64,000 nucleotides of DNA, from positions 1 through 64,000 of the forward strand of contig DAIMXP010000019.1 in NCBI GenBank assembly GCA_036734945.1, given 5' to 3'. A program made the translations under genes and the position numbers. A model generated the notes under the pieces. It saw nothing but the letters and a program-made list of their open reading frames with translations, did not search any database and was not told the origin of the DNA. Shown piece by piece: positions 7,917 to 15,705 of the stretch. The DNA comes from UBA4733 sp036734945. GTDB taxonomy: Bacteria > Chloroflexota > UBA4733. Every line of letters starts with the position of its first letter. Position 1 is the first letter of the stretch.

Positions 7917-8393
7917 TGATCACCTGCTGCGACCTCTGCGGAACAAGGCGGCGACTGCGGGCCCAGAGGGCATCCTCCGCCAAGTTACGACGGGGGCGAC
8001 TGCGGTCGCACATGCGGGTACCCGTTTCGTCCTCTAACACGGCAGTGCTCCCACGTCTTGGCGGAGAGGGTACCCTCTGGACCCGCAGTCGCCGCCTTAT
8101 CCATAGCACTGCGGTGCCAGAGGAGCAAAGCGACCGCAGTCGCTGTCGTCGCTTGGCGGCAGACCGCAGTCGCCGCCCTGTTGTTATCTCCGCAGGTCGC
8201 CGCCTTATCCAACCCGCGGGCTACAATCACACAGCACCCTGAAGGGCGCTACGGGGGAGGAGGAGGGAAAGTGCCGGCATCCGGCTGAGGGTCGAGGGGC
8301 CGATGCCCCGGCGTCGGGGACTCGTTGTAGAGCGGCTTCCGGTGTTCGCCGACCAGACGCATGACCGGTTTGCTTCTGCGCTGCCTGGCGCGT
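7917..8393. repeat. Cluster of family A palindromic repeats
   Basis: Between about 7940 and 8215 there are at least six GCGACTGCGGTC or GACCGCAGTCGC blocks in both orientations. They include GGCGGCGACTGCGGGCCCAG at about 7948 and its near-inverse ending at about 8097. The arrangement looks like several nested or abutting elements. No gene is supported in this 477-bp stretch. Confidence 0.75.
8308..8331. repeat. 24-bp direct repeat, copy of part of the gene at 8394-8627
   Basis: The 24-bp stretch beginning CCGGCGTCGGGGACTCG occurs at 8308-8331 and again, identically, at 8516-8539 inside the small gene, where it encodes the YNESPTPE region. The two copies have the same orientation and are 208 bp apart. 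Confidence 0.8.
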
Positions 8394-8627
8394 CTATCGC
8401 CGCCGGCCACGACTTGGCCGTGCGTTGACCTCAGCCACGCACCTGGTCATGGCCCTATGCATGTCCTCGCCCACTTGCTGCCAGTCAGACCGCAAGGCGC
8501 GGTAGTCGGAAAGCTCCGGCGTCGGGGACTCGTTGTAGACCTGAAGCGTACCGCCGATGTCCGCAACGCGGGCCATACCTTCGAGGAAGGAAGGCCGAGC
8601 ATACAGCAGATCGGTGTAACGGCCCAT
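8394..8627 (-). CDS. Small hypothetical protein, third gene of an RHH operon
   Basis: The protein has 77 residues, starting MGRYTDLLYARPSFLEGMAR and containing ADIGGTLQVYNESP, then a charged helix. The ATG at 8625-8627 overlaps the TGA of the upstream gene as TGATG and has GGGGGAAG upstream, so translation is probably coupled. The family is not recognised. Membership in a short operon behind a ribbon-helix-helix gene suggests a regulatory or toxin-antitoxin accessory role, as inference only. Confidence 0.6.
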   Translation of the reverse strand: MGRYTDLLYARPSFLEGMARVADIGGTLQVYNESPTPELSDYRALRSDWQQVGEDMHRAMTRCVAEVNARPSRGRRR

Positions 8628-8911
8628 CAATACTTCCCCCTCATTATGACCACGCTAACGTGTTCAGTAGCAGCCACAAGGGTACCACCCCGATGTCCGT
8701 TGGCCAAGCCTTGCCCGCCTACGCTTCCACGTAGCGAGTCCGTTCGCCAGGAGTACACCGGGCAATCATACGGCACACGAAGAACATACTGCAGATCGAG
8801 TACCTGGTCCTCGCCGACGCGGTTGCTGTGGCCGGAGGGAAACACTACATCCACGGGGCGGGATGCGACAAGATTCACGTCGCGTTGTTCCCCGTGAAGC
8901 AGCTTGGTCAC
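8627..8911 (-). CDS. Hypothetical protein, second gene of an RHH operon
   Basis: The protein has 94 residues from GTG 8909-8911. It contains LLHGEQRDVNLVASRPVDVV and QVLDLQYVLRVPYDCPVY, giving a mixed alpha/beta pattern. No family is recognised. It lies 18 bp after the ribbon-helix-helix gene and shares one base with the next start codon. No strong ribosome-binding site is visible before the GTG, so the start could be wrong. Whether it is a toxin cannot be decided from sequence. Confidence 0.5.
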   Translation of the reverse strand: MTKLLHGEQRDVNLVASRPVDVVFPSGHSNRVGEDQVLDLQYVLRVPYDCPVYSWRTDSLRGSVGGQGLANGHRGGTLVAATEHVSVVIMRGKY

Positions 8912-8929
8912 GTCTGAACCGTATTGGGG

Positions 8930-9091
8930 TTAGCGCTCCCCAGGATGCGCATGCAGGTGCTCCAGGATCCACATCCGGGCCAGGGTGGTCGGACCGATGC
9001 CCTGCCGGTTCGCCGTCTCCCGCAGCTTGGTCAAGGAGTCTGGGTCCAGCCGGATGTGCAGGCCCTCCGAGAGGTTCTTGGCAAAGCGCAC
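8930..9091 (-). CDS. Ribbon-helix-helix (CopG/BrnA-like) DNA-binding protein
   Basis: The protein has at least 53 residues. The sequence contains LSEGLHIRLDPDSLTKLRET followed by GIGPTTLARMWILEHL. This is a beta strand (HIRLD) plus two helices with GxxxTTLARMW, a typical CopG-type ribbon-helix-helix. GTG 9089-9091 is the first usable start in frame, but the frame is open to 9147 and homology may begin further upstream, so the start is uncertain. A strong promoter with an inverted repeat in its spacer lies at 9125-9152, as expected for an autorepressing antitoxin. Confidence 0.65.
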   Translation of the reverse strand: MRFAKNLSEGLHIRLDPDSLTKLRETANRQGIGPTTLARMWILEHLHAHPGER

Positions 9092-9124
9092 CTTGACGGT
9101 GGTGAACTCGTCCTGATAATCCGC

Positions 9125-9152
9125 ACTGTAGCACGTTGCGCTACAATGTCAA
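9125..9152 (-). promoter_or_regulatory. Promoter with embedded operator for the RHH operon
   Basis: On the minus strand, TTGACA (9147-9152) and TACAGT (9125-9130) are 16 bp apart. The inverted repeat TGTAGC-N7-GCTACA (9127-9145) fills the spacer and -10 box. A ribbon-helix-helix protein bound there would block RNA polymerase. Confidence 0.7.
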
Positions 9153-9181
9153 GCAGGCAAATACGGCCCTGTTCCGTGGTT

Positions 9182-9286
9182 GTGCTGCCGAGCGGTACAC
9201 TCAGCCACGCTTGGGAGAGAACGGCGGGCAGATGGCAGCGGTGGCGGAACGCCCGAGGGCGGGGGCGGCGCTGCCGGCTGCGCCGG
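9182..9286. repeat. Displaced 105-bp copy of the 5' end of the sugar transferase gene at 10713
   Basis: It matches 10663-10767 over 105 bp at roughly 90% identity by eye, in the same orientation. The copy spans the untranslated leader, the start codon and the first ~18 codons of the sugar transferase. Downstream it diverges and the reading frame leads nowhere. Confidence 0.85.
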
Positions 9287-9393
9287 GAGGTGAGGGAGAT
9301 TGAGCGATTCCCCAAAGCACGACGGATGACATAAACCGGCTCATAGAGCGCGCCGAGATCACGGGTACGCTCGGAGATGAGGATCTTGAGAGG

Positions 9394-9816
9394 GTGCTAC
9401 GCCACGTGGAACGAGCAGGATTTGATCCGGCTGCCCTCGAGCGAGTACGGGGGAACATCAGACGGTACATTCAGGCGAGGATGGCCCCAACGCTCGACGT
9501 ACACTACTATAGACACCGGGATGAGTTTCCCCAAGGCACCACGCGCGACCAGTACGTGGACTTCGCCAGGATTGCCGTGCGGCAAACCAACAGTGGCGTC
9601 TTCGTCAGCCGATACGGGGGAGCGTTGCAACTGGGCGTCGTCGCCTGGACGCCGAAGGGAGGGAGAGGAGAAGATGGTTCGGACTTGATGCTCATTGAGT
9701 ACCGGGTAGATACGAGTCATTGGGTTACGGCCTATCAATTGCAAGAGGGCCTCAATGGCATACTGTCCTCGCCATCCAGGGAGAACGTGATATGGTTGCG
9801 ACATCTGAAGACATAG
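9394..9816 (+). CDS. Hypothetical protein
   Basis: The protein has 140 residues from GTG 9394. It contains RVRGNIRRYIQARMAPTLDV, HYYRHRDEF and SRYGGALQLGVVAWTPKG, a mixed fold with an acidic helical N terminus. The frame is open upstream to about 9304 with protein-like sequence (DDINRLIERAEITGTLGDED) but no ATG, GTG or TTG. The true N terminus may have been cut by the displaced fragment that ends at 9286. The last 25 bases overlap the next gene, which suggests co-translation. No family is recognised. Confidence 0.55.
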   Translation: MLRHVERAGFDPAALERVRGNIRRYIQARMAPTLDVHYYRHRDEFPQGTTRDQYVDFARIAVRQTNSGVFVSRYGGALQLGVVAWTPKGGRGEDGSDLMLIEYRVDTSHWVTAYQLQEGLNGILSSPSRENVIWLRHLKT

Positions 9817-10151
9817 CGCGCAGGAACGAGCTACGGCTCGAGGCGGTCTGGGAAATGACCCAGGACATGGACGAAGTTGCGGCCGAGTGGCAAGACCTGG
9901 CGGACTGGGAACGTGCCAGCTATGCGCTGGAGTGGGACAACTACGCTGGCGCCGTGAGAAACATGATCGCCGACTTCCACCAGGGCAGGATGGCCCCCCG
10001 GCAACAGAGGAACCTGTTGCCGCTGCTGCGCCGCTTGGACGAGTTGCAACCGATCTTCGTCAGGTTGCATCTGTCGTGGCCGGACGTCAGGTCGATGGCA
10101 ATGCTGTACGAGGAAGAAGCAGCCTCTCCTACTCGCCGGTCCTACTCGTAG
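9792..10151 (+). CDS. Hypothetical helical protein
   Basis: The protein has 119 residues. ATG 9792 was chosen because GGGAG lies about 8 bp upstream and the sequence becomes protein-like from there (MVATSEDIARRNELRLEAVW). It is acidic and almost entirely helical, with LADWERASYALEWDNYAGAV and LLPLLRRLDELQPI. It is probably the partner of the gene it overlaps (9394-9816). No family is recognised, and no membrane segment or signal is seen. Confidence 0.6.
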   Translation: MVATSEDIARRNELRLEAVWEMTQDMDEVAAEWQDLADWERASYALEWDNYAGAVRNMIADFHQGRMAPRQQRNLLPLLRRLDELQPIFVRLHLSWPDVRSMAMLYEEEAASPTRRSYS

Positions 10152-10160
10152 CTCTTGGCG

Positions 10161-10250
10161 CGGCAGGTCCTGGCCATTGGCAGCCAGGTAGGCGTTGCGC
10201 ATGGCCACCGTCCAGGCTTCGCCGCTGACCATGCCGCCGCAGCCGTTGCA
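10161..10250 (-). pseudogene. Displaced fragment of a third glycosidase-like paralog
   Basis: On the minus strand the frame reads CNGCGGMVSGEAWTVAMRNA, matching CVGCGGMTTGQAWTEAMRQA of the gene at 6137 and the equivalent block of the gene at 13403. It is not an exact copy of either. Only about 90 bp of the gene are present. Confidence 0.75.
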
Positions 10251-10347
10251 GATAGACTTGCAGTTCGCACGTGCCGAAGGCAACCCGCTATACTTATCGG
10301 TGCGCATTCCGGGTGGTCGTCGATCACGATGCGCAAAGAGGTAGCAC

Positions 10348-10650
10348 ATGACGAGACACGTAGAGTCAAGCGATGTCCGGCATAGCCCGGAGTTGGTGCA
10401 TTCGGCTGAACAGGTCAGGACGGCTGGTTGGCCCGAGGCGCTCCGCATTGCCAGCGAGGAGGTTGGCGCGCCCCTGCCACCGCGTCCAGCAACGCGAACG
10501 GCACGCGGCCGTCGGCGAAGCACGTACCTGCGGAGCGATGATACGTTTTGGGACCTGGTGGGGATGTACGTAGCGCCGGGAGCGTCCACAGATGTTGCCG
10601 GTGACAAGCATCGATACCTGGCGGAGGCATACGCGGCGAAAGACGAATGA
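10348..10650 (+). CDS. Putative VapB-like antitoxin (C-terminal motif only)
   Basis: The protein has 100 residues from ATG 10348, preceded by AGAGGTAG. The C-terminal half, SDDTFWDLVGMYVAPGASTD and DKHRYLAEAY, resembles the tail of small antitoxins that precede VapC genes (DDPFWxLVG...DVSxNKHxYLAEAY). The N-terminal part is not recognised as a DNA-binding fold. No PIN-domain gene follows; the next gene is a sugar transferase whose duplicated leader begins within its last codons. It is probably an orphan antitoxin next to a rearrangement junction. Confidence 0.55.
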   Translation: MTRHVESSDVRHSPELVHSAEQVRTAGWPEALRIASEEVGAPLPPRPATRTARGRRRSTYLRSDDTFWDLVGMYVAPGASTDVAGDKHRYLAEAYAAKDE

Positions 10651-10712
10651 GTGCCTGCGCGCGTGCTGCCGAGCGGTACACTCAGCCAGGCTTGGGAGAG
10701 AACGGCGGGCAG

Positions 10713-11390
10713 ATGGCAGCAGTGGCGGAACGCCCGGGGGCGGTGGCAGCGCTGCCGGTTGCGCCGGCGGAGCAGCCGGGCCACGCCGTCCAGCAGGCCG
10801 GCAAGCGGCTGCTCGATATCGTCGGCGCCAGTTGCGCCCTTTGCGCCCTGAGTCCCCTGCTCTTCGCTTCGGCGCTGGCCATCAAACTGACCTCGCCGGG
10901 TCCGACACTCTATCGCTGGCCCGTGGTCGGCCAGGGTGGCCGCCCGCTGGTCAGCTACAAGTTCCGCACGATGGTCATCAACGCCGACGCCCTCAAGGCG
11001 GACCTGCTGGCGCAGAACGAGATGCGCGGCCCCGTCTTCAAGATGAAGAACGATCCGCGCGTGACGCGCATCGGCAAGCTGCTGCGCAAGCTCAGCATCG
11101 ACGAGTTGCCGCAACTGGTGAGCGTGCTCCAGGGCGACCTCAGCCTGGTCGGGCCGCGGCCGCCGCTGCAGAGCGAATACCGGCACTTCACGCCGGAGCA
11201 GCGCCGCAAGCTCCAGGTGAAGCCCGGCCTGACCTGCCTCTGGCAGATCAGCGGCCGCAACCGCATCGTCGACTTCGAGGAGTGGCTGGCCCTGGACCTC
11301 GCCTATATCCGCGATTGGAACCTGCTGCTGGACATCAAGATCCTGCTTGCGACCATCCCGGCCGTGCTGCGCGGGGCAGGAGCCTCCTGA
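10713..11390 (+). CDS. Bacterial sugar transferase (undecaprenyl-phosphate glycosyl-1-phosphate transferase)
   Basis: The protein has 225 residues. A single N-terminal membrane helix (LLDIVGASCALCALSPLLF) is followed by the catalytic domain, with SYKFRTM, IGKLLRKLSIDELPQL and GDLSLVGPRPPL, all hallmark motifs of the Bac_transf family. PGLTCLWQISGRNRI is the C-terminal conserved block. It transfers a sugar phosphate from a nucleotide sugar to the lipid carrier to start polysaccharide repeat-unit assembly. ATG 10713 is preferred over ATG 10647 because the duplicated unit at 9182 covers the same leader and start. It is followed 6 bp later by the DUF4012 gene and is probably co-transcribed with it. 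Pieces of this gene are scattered at 7394 and 9182. Confidence 0.92.
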   Translation: MAAVAERPGAVAALPVAPAEQPGHAVQQAGKRLLDIVGASCALCALSPLLFASALAIKLTSPGPTLYRWPVVGQGGRPLVSYKFRTMVINADALKADLLAQNEMRGPVFKMKNDPRVTRIGKLLRKLSIDELPQLVSVLQGDLSLVGPRPPLQSEYRHFTPEQRRKLQVKPGLTCLWQISGRNRIVDFEEWLALDLAYIRDWNLLLDIKILLATIPAVLRGAGAS

Positions 11391-11396
11391 CACCTC

Positions 11397-13370
11397 ATGC
11401 TGAAACGCCTCCTCTTCATCACCGGTTTGCTGCTGCTGCTCCTGGAGGCAGCCGGCGCTGTGGTCGTGGCACGCGAGGGGCTGCGCCTGGAGCGGGTGGC
11501 GCGTAGCACACCGGCTTCGGCGCGCGACGCCCTGCACGTCCTGACCGGCCTCTCGCTTTCTCAGCCAGATGCGGCGGCGCTGCAGCAGGCACAAACCGAT
11601 CTGACGGCTGCTGGGAGTGGGGCGCAGGTGCTGCTCGCTGCTGTTGAGCAGTACCGGCCGCTGCTGGCGCCGGCGCTGCAGCAGCGGACGCCGGCGTTGG
11701 AGCTGCAGCAGACGCTGGCCGTGTTGACCGCCGTTGAGGATGGCGATGCGCTGGCATCAACGTTGCTGCACACCCTCACGCCGCTGCTGGCTCAGGAAGC
11801 GGCGGCCGGCGATCATCGTGAGCAGGTGCTGCAACAGCTCCAACAGGACCAACCGGCACTGGCTGCCGCGCTGCTTGCCTCCGCCAACCTGGACCGCGAG
11901 TTGCACCTGGTGCGGGGCGGGCGGCTGGCGCGCTCGCTGCAGTCCTCCCTTACGCAAGAGCAGCGCTACCTGCCCCTGGCTCAGGATGGCCTGCGCCTGG
12001 CGATTATCGCCCCAGCGCTGCTGGGAGCAGACGGTCAACAGTCGTATCTGGTGGTCGCCCAGGATCCTGCCGACCTGCGCCCCACCGGCGGCTTCCTCGG
12101 CTCCTGGGGAATACTCAGCGTTGACAGGGGGCAGATCACCAGCCTGAAATACCAGGCGTACACCGCATGGGAGAATGTGCGCGATCCCCAGCGGGACTGG
12201 CCGTTGCAGACGCCGCCGGTGCAGCGCTACTTCGGCTACTGCTGCATGGATATGCAGGACGCCAACTGGTATCCCGACTTCCCGACCACAGCGCGGGTTC
12301 TGGAGCGCTTCTCCCAGGCCGATCAGCCGGCGCCGCTCTCCGGTGTGATCGCCTTCGACCCGGCGCTGGTGCAGACGCTGCTGCGCGTCACCGGCCCGGT
12401 CGACCTGCCGGCCCAGCACGTCACGGTCACCGCCGACAACGTGGTCGATCTCGCCAATTACTACGAAGGTCGCGGCGCCGGCCAGCCGCCGGCGGACCAG
12501 GCGATCGGCAAGCAGTTCCTGGTGCTGGTGGCGCAGGCCCTGGCGACCCGCCTGACACAAAACCCGCACCTCTCGCCGACCACGCTCGGCGCGGCGCTCC
12601 TGCCGCTGCTGAACGACAAGCACGTCTTGCTCGCCTTCAACTCCCCCGACGCGGCGGCGGTCGTCGCCGAGCTGGGCTGGGATGGCGCCATCGCCACGCC
12701 GCCCGGCGATTACCTGCTGCTGGACGAGATAAGCATGAGCGACAACAAGATCGACGAGAGCATTGCCCGCAGCATGAACGACACCGTGAAGCCGGCGGCG
12801 GACGGCAGCGCCGACGTCACCAGCGTCATCAGCATCAGCAATCGCTTCCCATTGCCGATAGACCCCGGCGCCAAGACGACCGACTTCCGCGACTTCCTCC
12901 GCCTTTACCTCCCCGCTGGGGCCTCAGCCGTCCACCTGGCGGGCGTGGCCGAGGTCTGGCCGATCAGCACCGAGAGCGGCCACGTCGTCGCCTCCGGCTA
13001 TGCCGTCATCCCCCGCGGGGCGACGCGCGTCGTCACCGTGACGTACCATGTCCCCGCTGCCGTCGTTGCCGGCCCCCAGGGCAACGGCTACGCGCTACAC
13101 GTGCAGGTGCAACCCGGCATCCAACCGATCCAGTTCCAGCTCCACGTCCTCGCGCCCAACGGCAGCCAACTGACCAACACCAGCGCCAGCCTCATCCACG
13201 ATCAGCGCTGGTTCTTCCCGGTCGCTGCGGCAGCCGGGCGTCCGGCGTCGGTACCAACCTGGGACCGCGCCTGCATTGCCGACGAACTGGTGGCGGGCCT
13301 CAAAGGTCCCTTCAGCACCCACCAGTTCGCCGTCCCTGCCGAGTGTACGGTGGGCGCGAAGCCGTCGTGA
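11397..13370 (+). CDS. DUF4012-domain exported/membrane-anchored protein
   Basis: The protein has 657 residues. One N-terminal membrane anchor (LLFITGLLLLLLEAAGAVVV) is followed by a helical region. From about residue 225 comes the DUF4012 core, with SYLVVAQDPADLRPTGGFLG, YFGYCCMDMQDANWYPDFP and FDPALVQTLLRVTGPV. The C-terminal part is a beta-rich domain. DUF4012 proteins occur next to polysaccharide genes in Gram-positive and Chloroflexota genomes and act outside the membrane; their biochemical role is not established. The 6-bp gap to the sugar transferase supports a shared operon and a role in polymer export or attachment. Confidence 0.85.
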   Translation: MLKRLLFITGLLLLLLEAAGAVVVAREGLRLERVARSTPASARDALHVLTGLSLSQPDAAALQQAQTDLTAAGSGAQVLLAAVEQYRPLLAPALQQRTPALELQQTLAVLTAVEDGDALASTLLHTLTPLLAQEAAAGDHREQVLQQLQQDQPALAAALLASANLDRELHLVRGGRLARSLQSSLTQEQRYLPLAQDGLRLAIIAPALLGADGQQSYLVVAQDPADLRPTGGFLGSWGILSVDRGQITSLKYQAYTAWENVRDPQRDWPLQTPPVQRYFGYCCMDMQDANWYPDFPTTARVLERFSQADQPAPLSGVIAFDPALVQTLLRVTGPVDLPAQHVTVTADNVVDLANYYEGRGAGQPPADQAIGKQFLVLVAQALATRLTQNPHLSPTTLGAALLPLLNDKHVLLAFNSPDAAAVVAELGWDGAIATPPGDYLLLDEISMSDNKIDESIARSMNDTVKPAADGSADVTSVISISNRFPLPIDPGAKTTDFRDFLRLYLPAGASAVHLAGVAEVWPISTESGHVVASGYAVIPRGATRVVTVTYHVPAAVVAGPQGNGYALHVQVQPGIQPIQFQLHVLAPNGSQLTNTSASLIHDQRWFFPVAAAAGRPASVPTWDRACIADELVAGLKGPFSTHQFAVPAECTVGAKPS

Positions 13371-13402
13371 GGGGCCTGCATCGTTGTAGGGGACCGTAAC
13401 CG

Positions 13403-14632
13403 TTACTTTCCCGTTGCCGCTGCTGCGAACATCTTGCCATAGGCGGTCAGCCGCGCGTCCGGCCCCGCTCCGTCCAGCAGCGAGATGGCGCCGGCATGGT
13501 CGCCCGGCGCATCGGGGTTGTAGGAGGAGTAAACAAACCAGCGCGTGATGTTGTACTGCGCGCCGTTCTGCTCCAACCAGCCCAGCATCTGCTGGAAGTA
13601 GTTCGCCACCAGGTCGGAGCGTAGTTGCCCGGTGGGCGCCACTTCGCTCTTGCCGTCGATGGTTTGGAAACCATAGCCGGTGTAACCCCAGTGGACACCC
13701 AGCTCTGTGTCCCAGATTGGTTTGCCCCGCTGCGCCGGGATCGCGTCGAGGTACTGCCGGAGGTCCATCAGTTGCTGCTCCATGAGCTGGTAATTCACGG
13801 TCGGCAGGTTTTGCCAATCGAGGGGATAGGTGTGGATCGTCCAGACATCGAAAGGCACGTCCTGGCCGTAATCCGCCAGGTAGTCAGCACGCAACTGGTC
13901 TGTCCAGTCCTTTCCAGTGATCATGCCACCGCAGCCCACGCAGTTGGCCGTCCAGTTGAGGACATCCGGCCCGATCAGCAGCGCCGTGGGATCGGCGTTA
14001 TGCAGCGTCGTGGCAACGTTGTGGAGGCGCTGCGCGTAGGCTGCCGGCTGCGAAAGGGCGTCGGTCATCGAGATGCCGTTGGGCTCCGCGCCCATGGTCC
14101 AGGCGCGGCCAGGGTAGAGTCGGGCCAGCGCGGCCAGCGCGGTGAGGTCGCCACCGGTTTCCAACACGTGGGTCGGGGCATAGGCGAGCGCGTCGGGCGC
14201 ACCCCCGATGAACCAACTGGCGTGCAGGGTGTCCAACGCGTGTACAACGCCGGACGCATCGGATGTCATAATCACCGCGAAGCGCGGATCGCCGGCGAAG
14301 CCGGCCTCCCAGGGGAAGCGCTCACTGTTCAGGCGGTCAACCAGGCCGTAGGGGCCGTTGATCCAGGTGCGATACCCGTCGGTAAAGACCGTCCAGTTAT
14401 CCGCCTTGCGCCAGACGAGCAGGCCGCCGGAGGTATGCTGAATGCCGTCACCGTTGGCCGGGTTGTGGCCCTCATCCTCCGAACAGATACCGACCTGACT
14501 GGGGATCAACTGCTGCAGCGCAGCAAACCCGAGCTGAAAGGTGCAAGCCGCTGCGGCACGGCCGGCAGTCCAGGGGCTGAGTGCCCCAACGAGCATGATG
14601 ATTGGCAGCCAGCGCCGCAGTCGCCACAGCAT
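13403..14632 (-). CDS. Secreted TIM-barrel glycosidase-like protein with N-terminal WRK-domain
   Basis: The protein has 409 residues, starting at ATG 14630-14632 behind AAGGAG. A signal peptide (LPIIMLVGALSPWTAGRAAA) is followed by a domain with QVGICSEDEGHN, GGLLVWRKADNWTVFTDGYR and LNSERFPWE. That domain recurs in many Chloroflexota surface proteins. The C-terminal 250 residues match the protein at 6137-7300, with MGAEPNGIS, CVGCGGM and IWDTELGVHWGYTG; the two Glu residues are candidate catalytic residues of a clan GH-A-like barrel. It lies convergent to the DUF4012 gene. A role in processing extracellular glycans is likely but unproven. Confidence 0.72.
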   Translation of the reverse strand: MLWRLRRWLPIIMLVGALSPWTAGRAAAACTFQLGFAALQQLIPSQVGICSEDEGHNPANGDGIQHTSGGLLVWRKADNWTVFTDGYRTWINGPYGLVDRLNSERFPWEAGFAGDPRFAVIMTSDASGVVHALDTLHASWFIGGAPDALAYAPTHVLETGGDLTALAALARLYPGRAWTMGAEPNGISMTDALSQPAAYAQRLHNVATTLHNADPTALLIGPDVLNWTANCVGCGGMITGKDWTDQLRADYLADYGQDVPFDVWTIHTYPLDWQNLPTVNYQLMEQQLMDLRQYLDAIPAQRGKPIWDTELGVHWGYTGYGFQTIDGKSEVAPTGQLRSDLVANYFQQMLGWLEQNGAQYNITRWFVYSSYNPDAPGDHAGAISLLDGAGPDARLTAYGKMFAAAATGK

Positions 14633-14828
14633 AGTAGATGCTCCTTGTCCATCGCATGACCCGGAAGCAGCATAACTGACCGGGTATGTCCGCTCCCACC
14701 ACATTGGCTACGCGGTACCGAGCAACACGATTGGCGCGCGCACTGTACGCTATGCCTCCGGGGAGCAACATTGGAGGGGAACGCCGGGCAACACGCGCAG
14801 CGCCGTGTGCAGCCCGGCGGCTGGTGGC

Positions 14829-15176
14829 ATGATCGACGGAAACTATCAGTTGCTGGTGGCGATCATTCAGGAACTGGACGCCAGTGGCGTGTGCGACGGC
14901 TTGATCGCCGCCGGCTTCCCCGGCCCGACGCGAGTGGGCAGCGTCGGCGGCTTTCTGGAACAGGGCAACGTGACGCTGCTGGTCGGCGTGGAAGCGCAGC
15001 GGCTGACGGAGGCGCTACGCGCCATCGCTGAACACTGCCAGACCCGGTCGCAATACGTCCACCCCCTGCCGCCGATCGTTGATCCGGCGATTGCCGGCAT
15101 CACCTATCCCCTGGAAGTACACGTCGGCGGCGCCACCGTCTTCATTCTCGACCTGGAGCGCTACGAACGCTGGTAG
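14829..15176 (+). CDS. Cyclic-di-AMP receptor, PstA/DarA family
   Basis: The protein has 115 residues. YQLLVAIIQELDASGVCDGL is the first strand and helix of the PII-like fold. VGSVGGFLEQGNVTLLVGVE is the diagnostic T-loop-proximal motif (GGFLxxGNxTxLxGVE) of cyclic-di-AMP-binding PstA proteins, and the C-terminal strand is GGATVFILDLERYER. These trimeric proteins bind c-di-AMP and relay osmotic or potassium status to unknown targets. The ATG at 14829 gives the family-length N terminus, although its ribosome-binding site is weak; a GTG at 14805 is possible. It stands alone, between a glycosidase-like gene and a repeat. Confidence 0.88.
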   Translation: MIDGNYQLLVAIIQELDASGVCDGLIAAGFPGPTRVGSVGGFLEQGNVTLLVGVEAQRLTEALRAIAEHCQTRSQYVHPLPPIVDPAIAGITYPLEVHVGGATVFILDLERYERW

Positions 15177-15240
15177 ACCGGCGGGGACGGCTCAGCGGTG
15201 CATGTGCCAGGGCGGGCATCCGTTTGCGAGCGGCCCGCCT

Positions 15241-15344
15241 GGCGACTAAAGTCGCGGCTTGTGCCAGCAAAGCCCGCCTGCGCGGGCTGGAAAAGAGTCC
15301 GCGTAGGCGGACTTCGCATCGTGTAGCCCGCGACTTTAGTCGCC
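15241..15344. repeat. Palindromic repeat, family B (multi-stem)
   Basis: The outer arms GGCGACTAAAGTCGCGGCT (15241-15259) and AGCCCGCGACTTTAGTCGCC (15325-15344) enclose two further perfect hairpins: AGCCCGC-CTGC-GCGGGCT and GTCCGC-GTAG-GCGGAC. The whole can fold as a junction with three stems. It ends 7 bp from the NIPSNAP stop codon. Confidence 0.85.
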
Positions 15345-15351
15345 GGGACTG

Positions 15352-15672
15352 CTACTGTGGCGAGTACGCTGTCGGTTGCATGATGCTGTTCGTGACACGG
15401 GCGACGATAGGCCCCGACTCTTCCGTCTTGTTGCGGGCGGTGATCCACTCCGGGTCCGTCGCGAAGGCAGTCCAGCGCTGCTCCCGCTCCCCCAGGCTGT
15501 CCCAGGCGACGAGGTAGGTCAGGCGGTCGTTGCTGCCGATCAGGTCGGTCCAGTAGCCCACCACCCGGATGCCGTGCTTCTCAAAGAAGCGCGACGTGAT
15601 GTTGGCGAAGCGATCGTGCATCGCCGGCATGCGTCCGGGCACAACTTCGTAGATACGGAGCTCGTAGATCAT
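15352..15672 (-). CDS. NIPSNAP family protein
   Basis: The protein has 106 residues from ATG 15670-15672 behind GGAGGATG. MIYELRIYEVVPGRMPAMHD and FEKHGIRVVGYW are diagnostic of NIPSNAP, a ferredoxin-like (dimeric alpha/beta barrel) fold related to small monooxygenases and dehalogenase-associated proteins. DRLTYLVAWDSLGEREQRW covers the second half. The biochemical role in bacteria is unknown. It follows the thiamine-diphosphate enzyme gene by 33 bp on the same strand, so the two probably form an operon. Confidence 0.9.
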   Translation of the reverse strand: MIYELRIYEVVPGRMPAMHDRFANITSRFFEKHGIRVVGYWTDLIGSNDRLTYLVAWDSLGEREQRWTAFATDPEWITARNKTEESGPIVARVTNSIMQPTAYSPQ

Positions 15673-15705
15673 TGTCCATCCTCCAATACAGGAAAGGGCA
15701 GCACC

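Noticed and set aside
7917..8393. CRISPR array
   Set aside because: The GACTGCGGTC repeats are palindromic, occur in both orientations and have irregular spacing; no regular spacers and no cas genes occur in the window.
9831..11594. 587-codon minus-strand open frame
   Set aside because: It runs antisense through three supported plus-strand genes and only contains the short glycosidase fragment at 10161-10250, which is listed separately.
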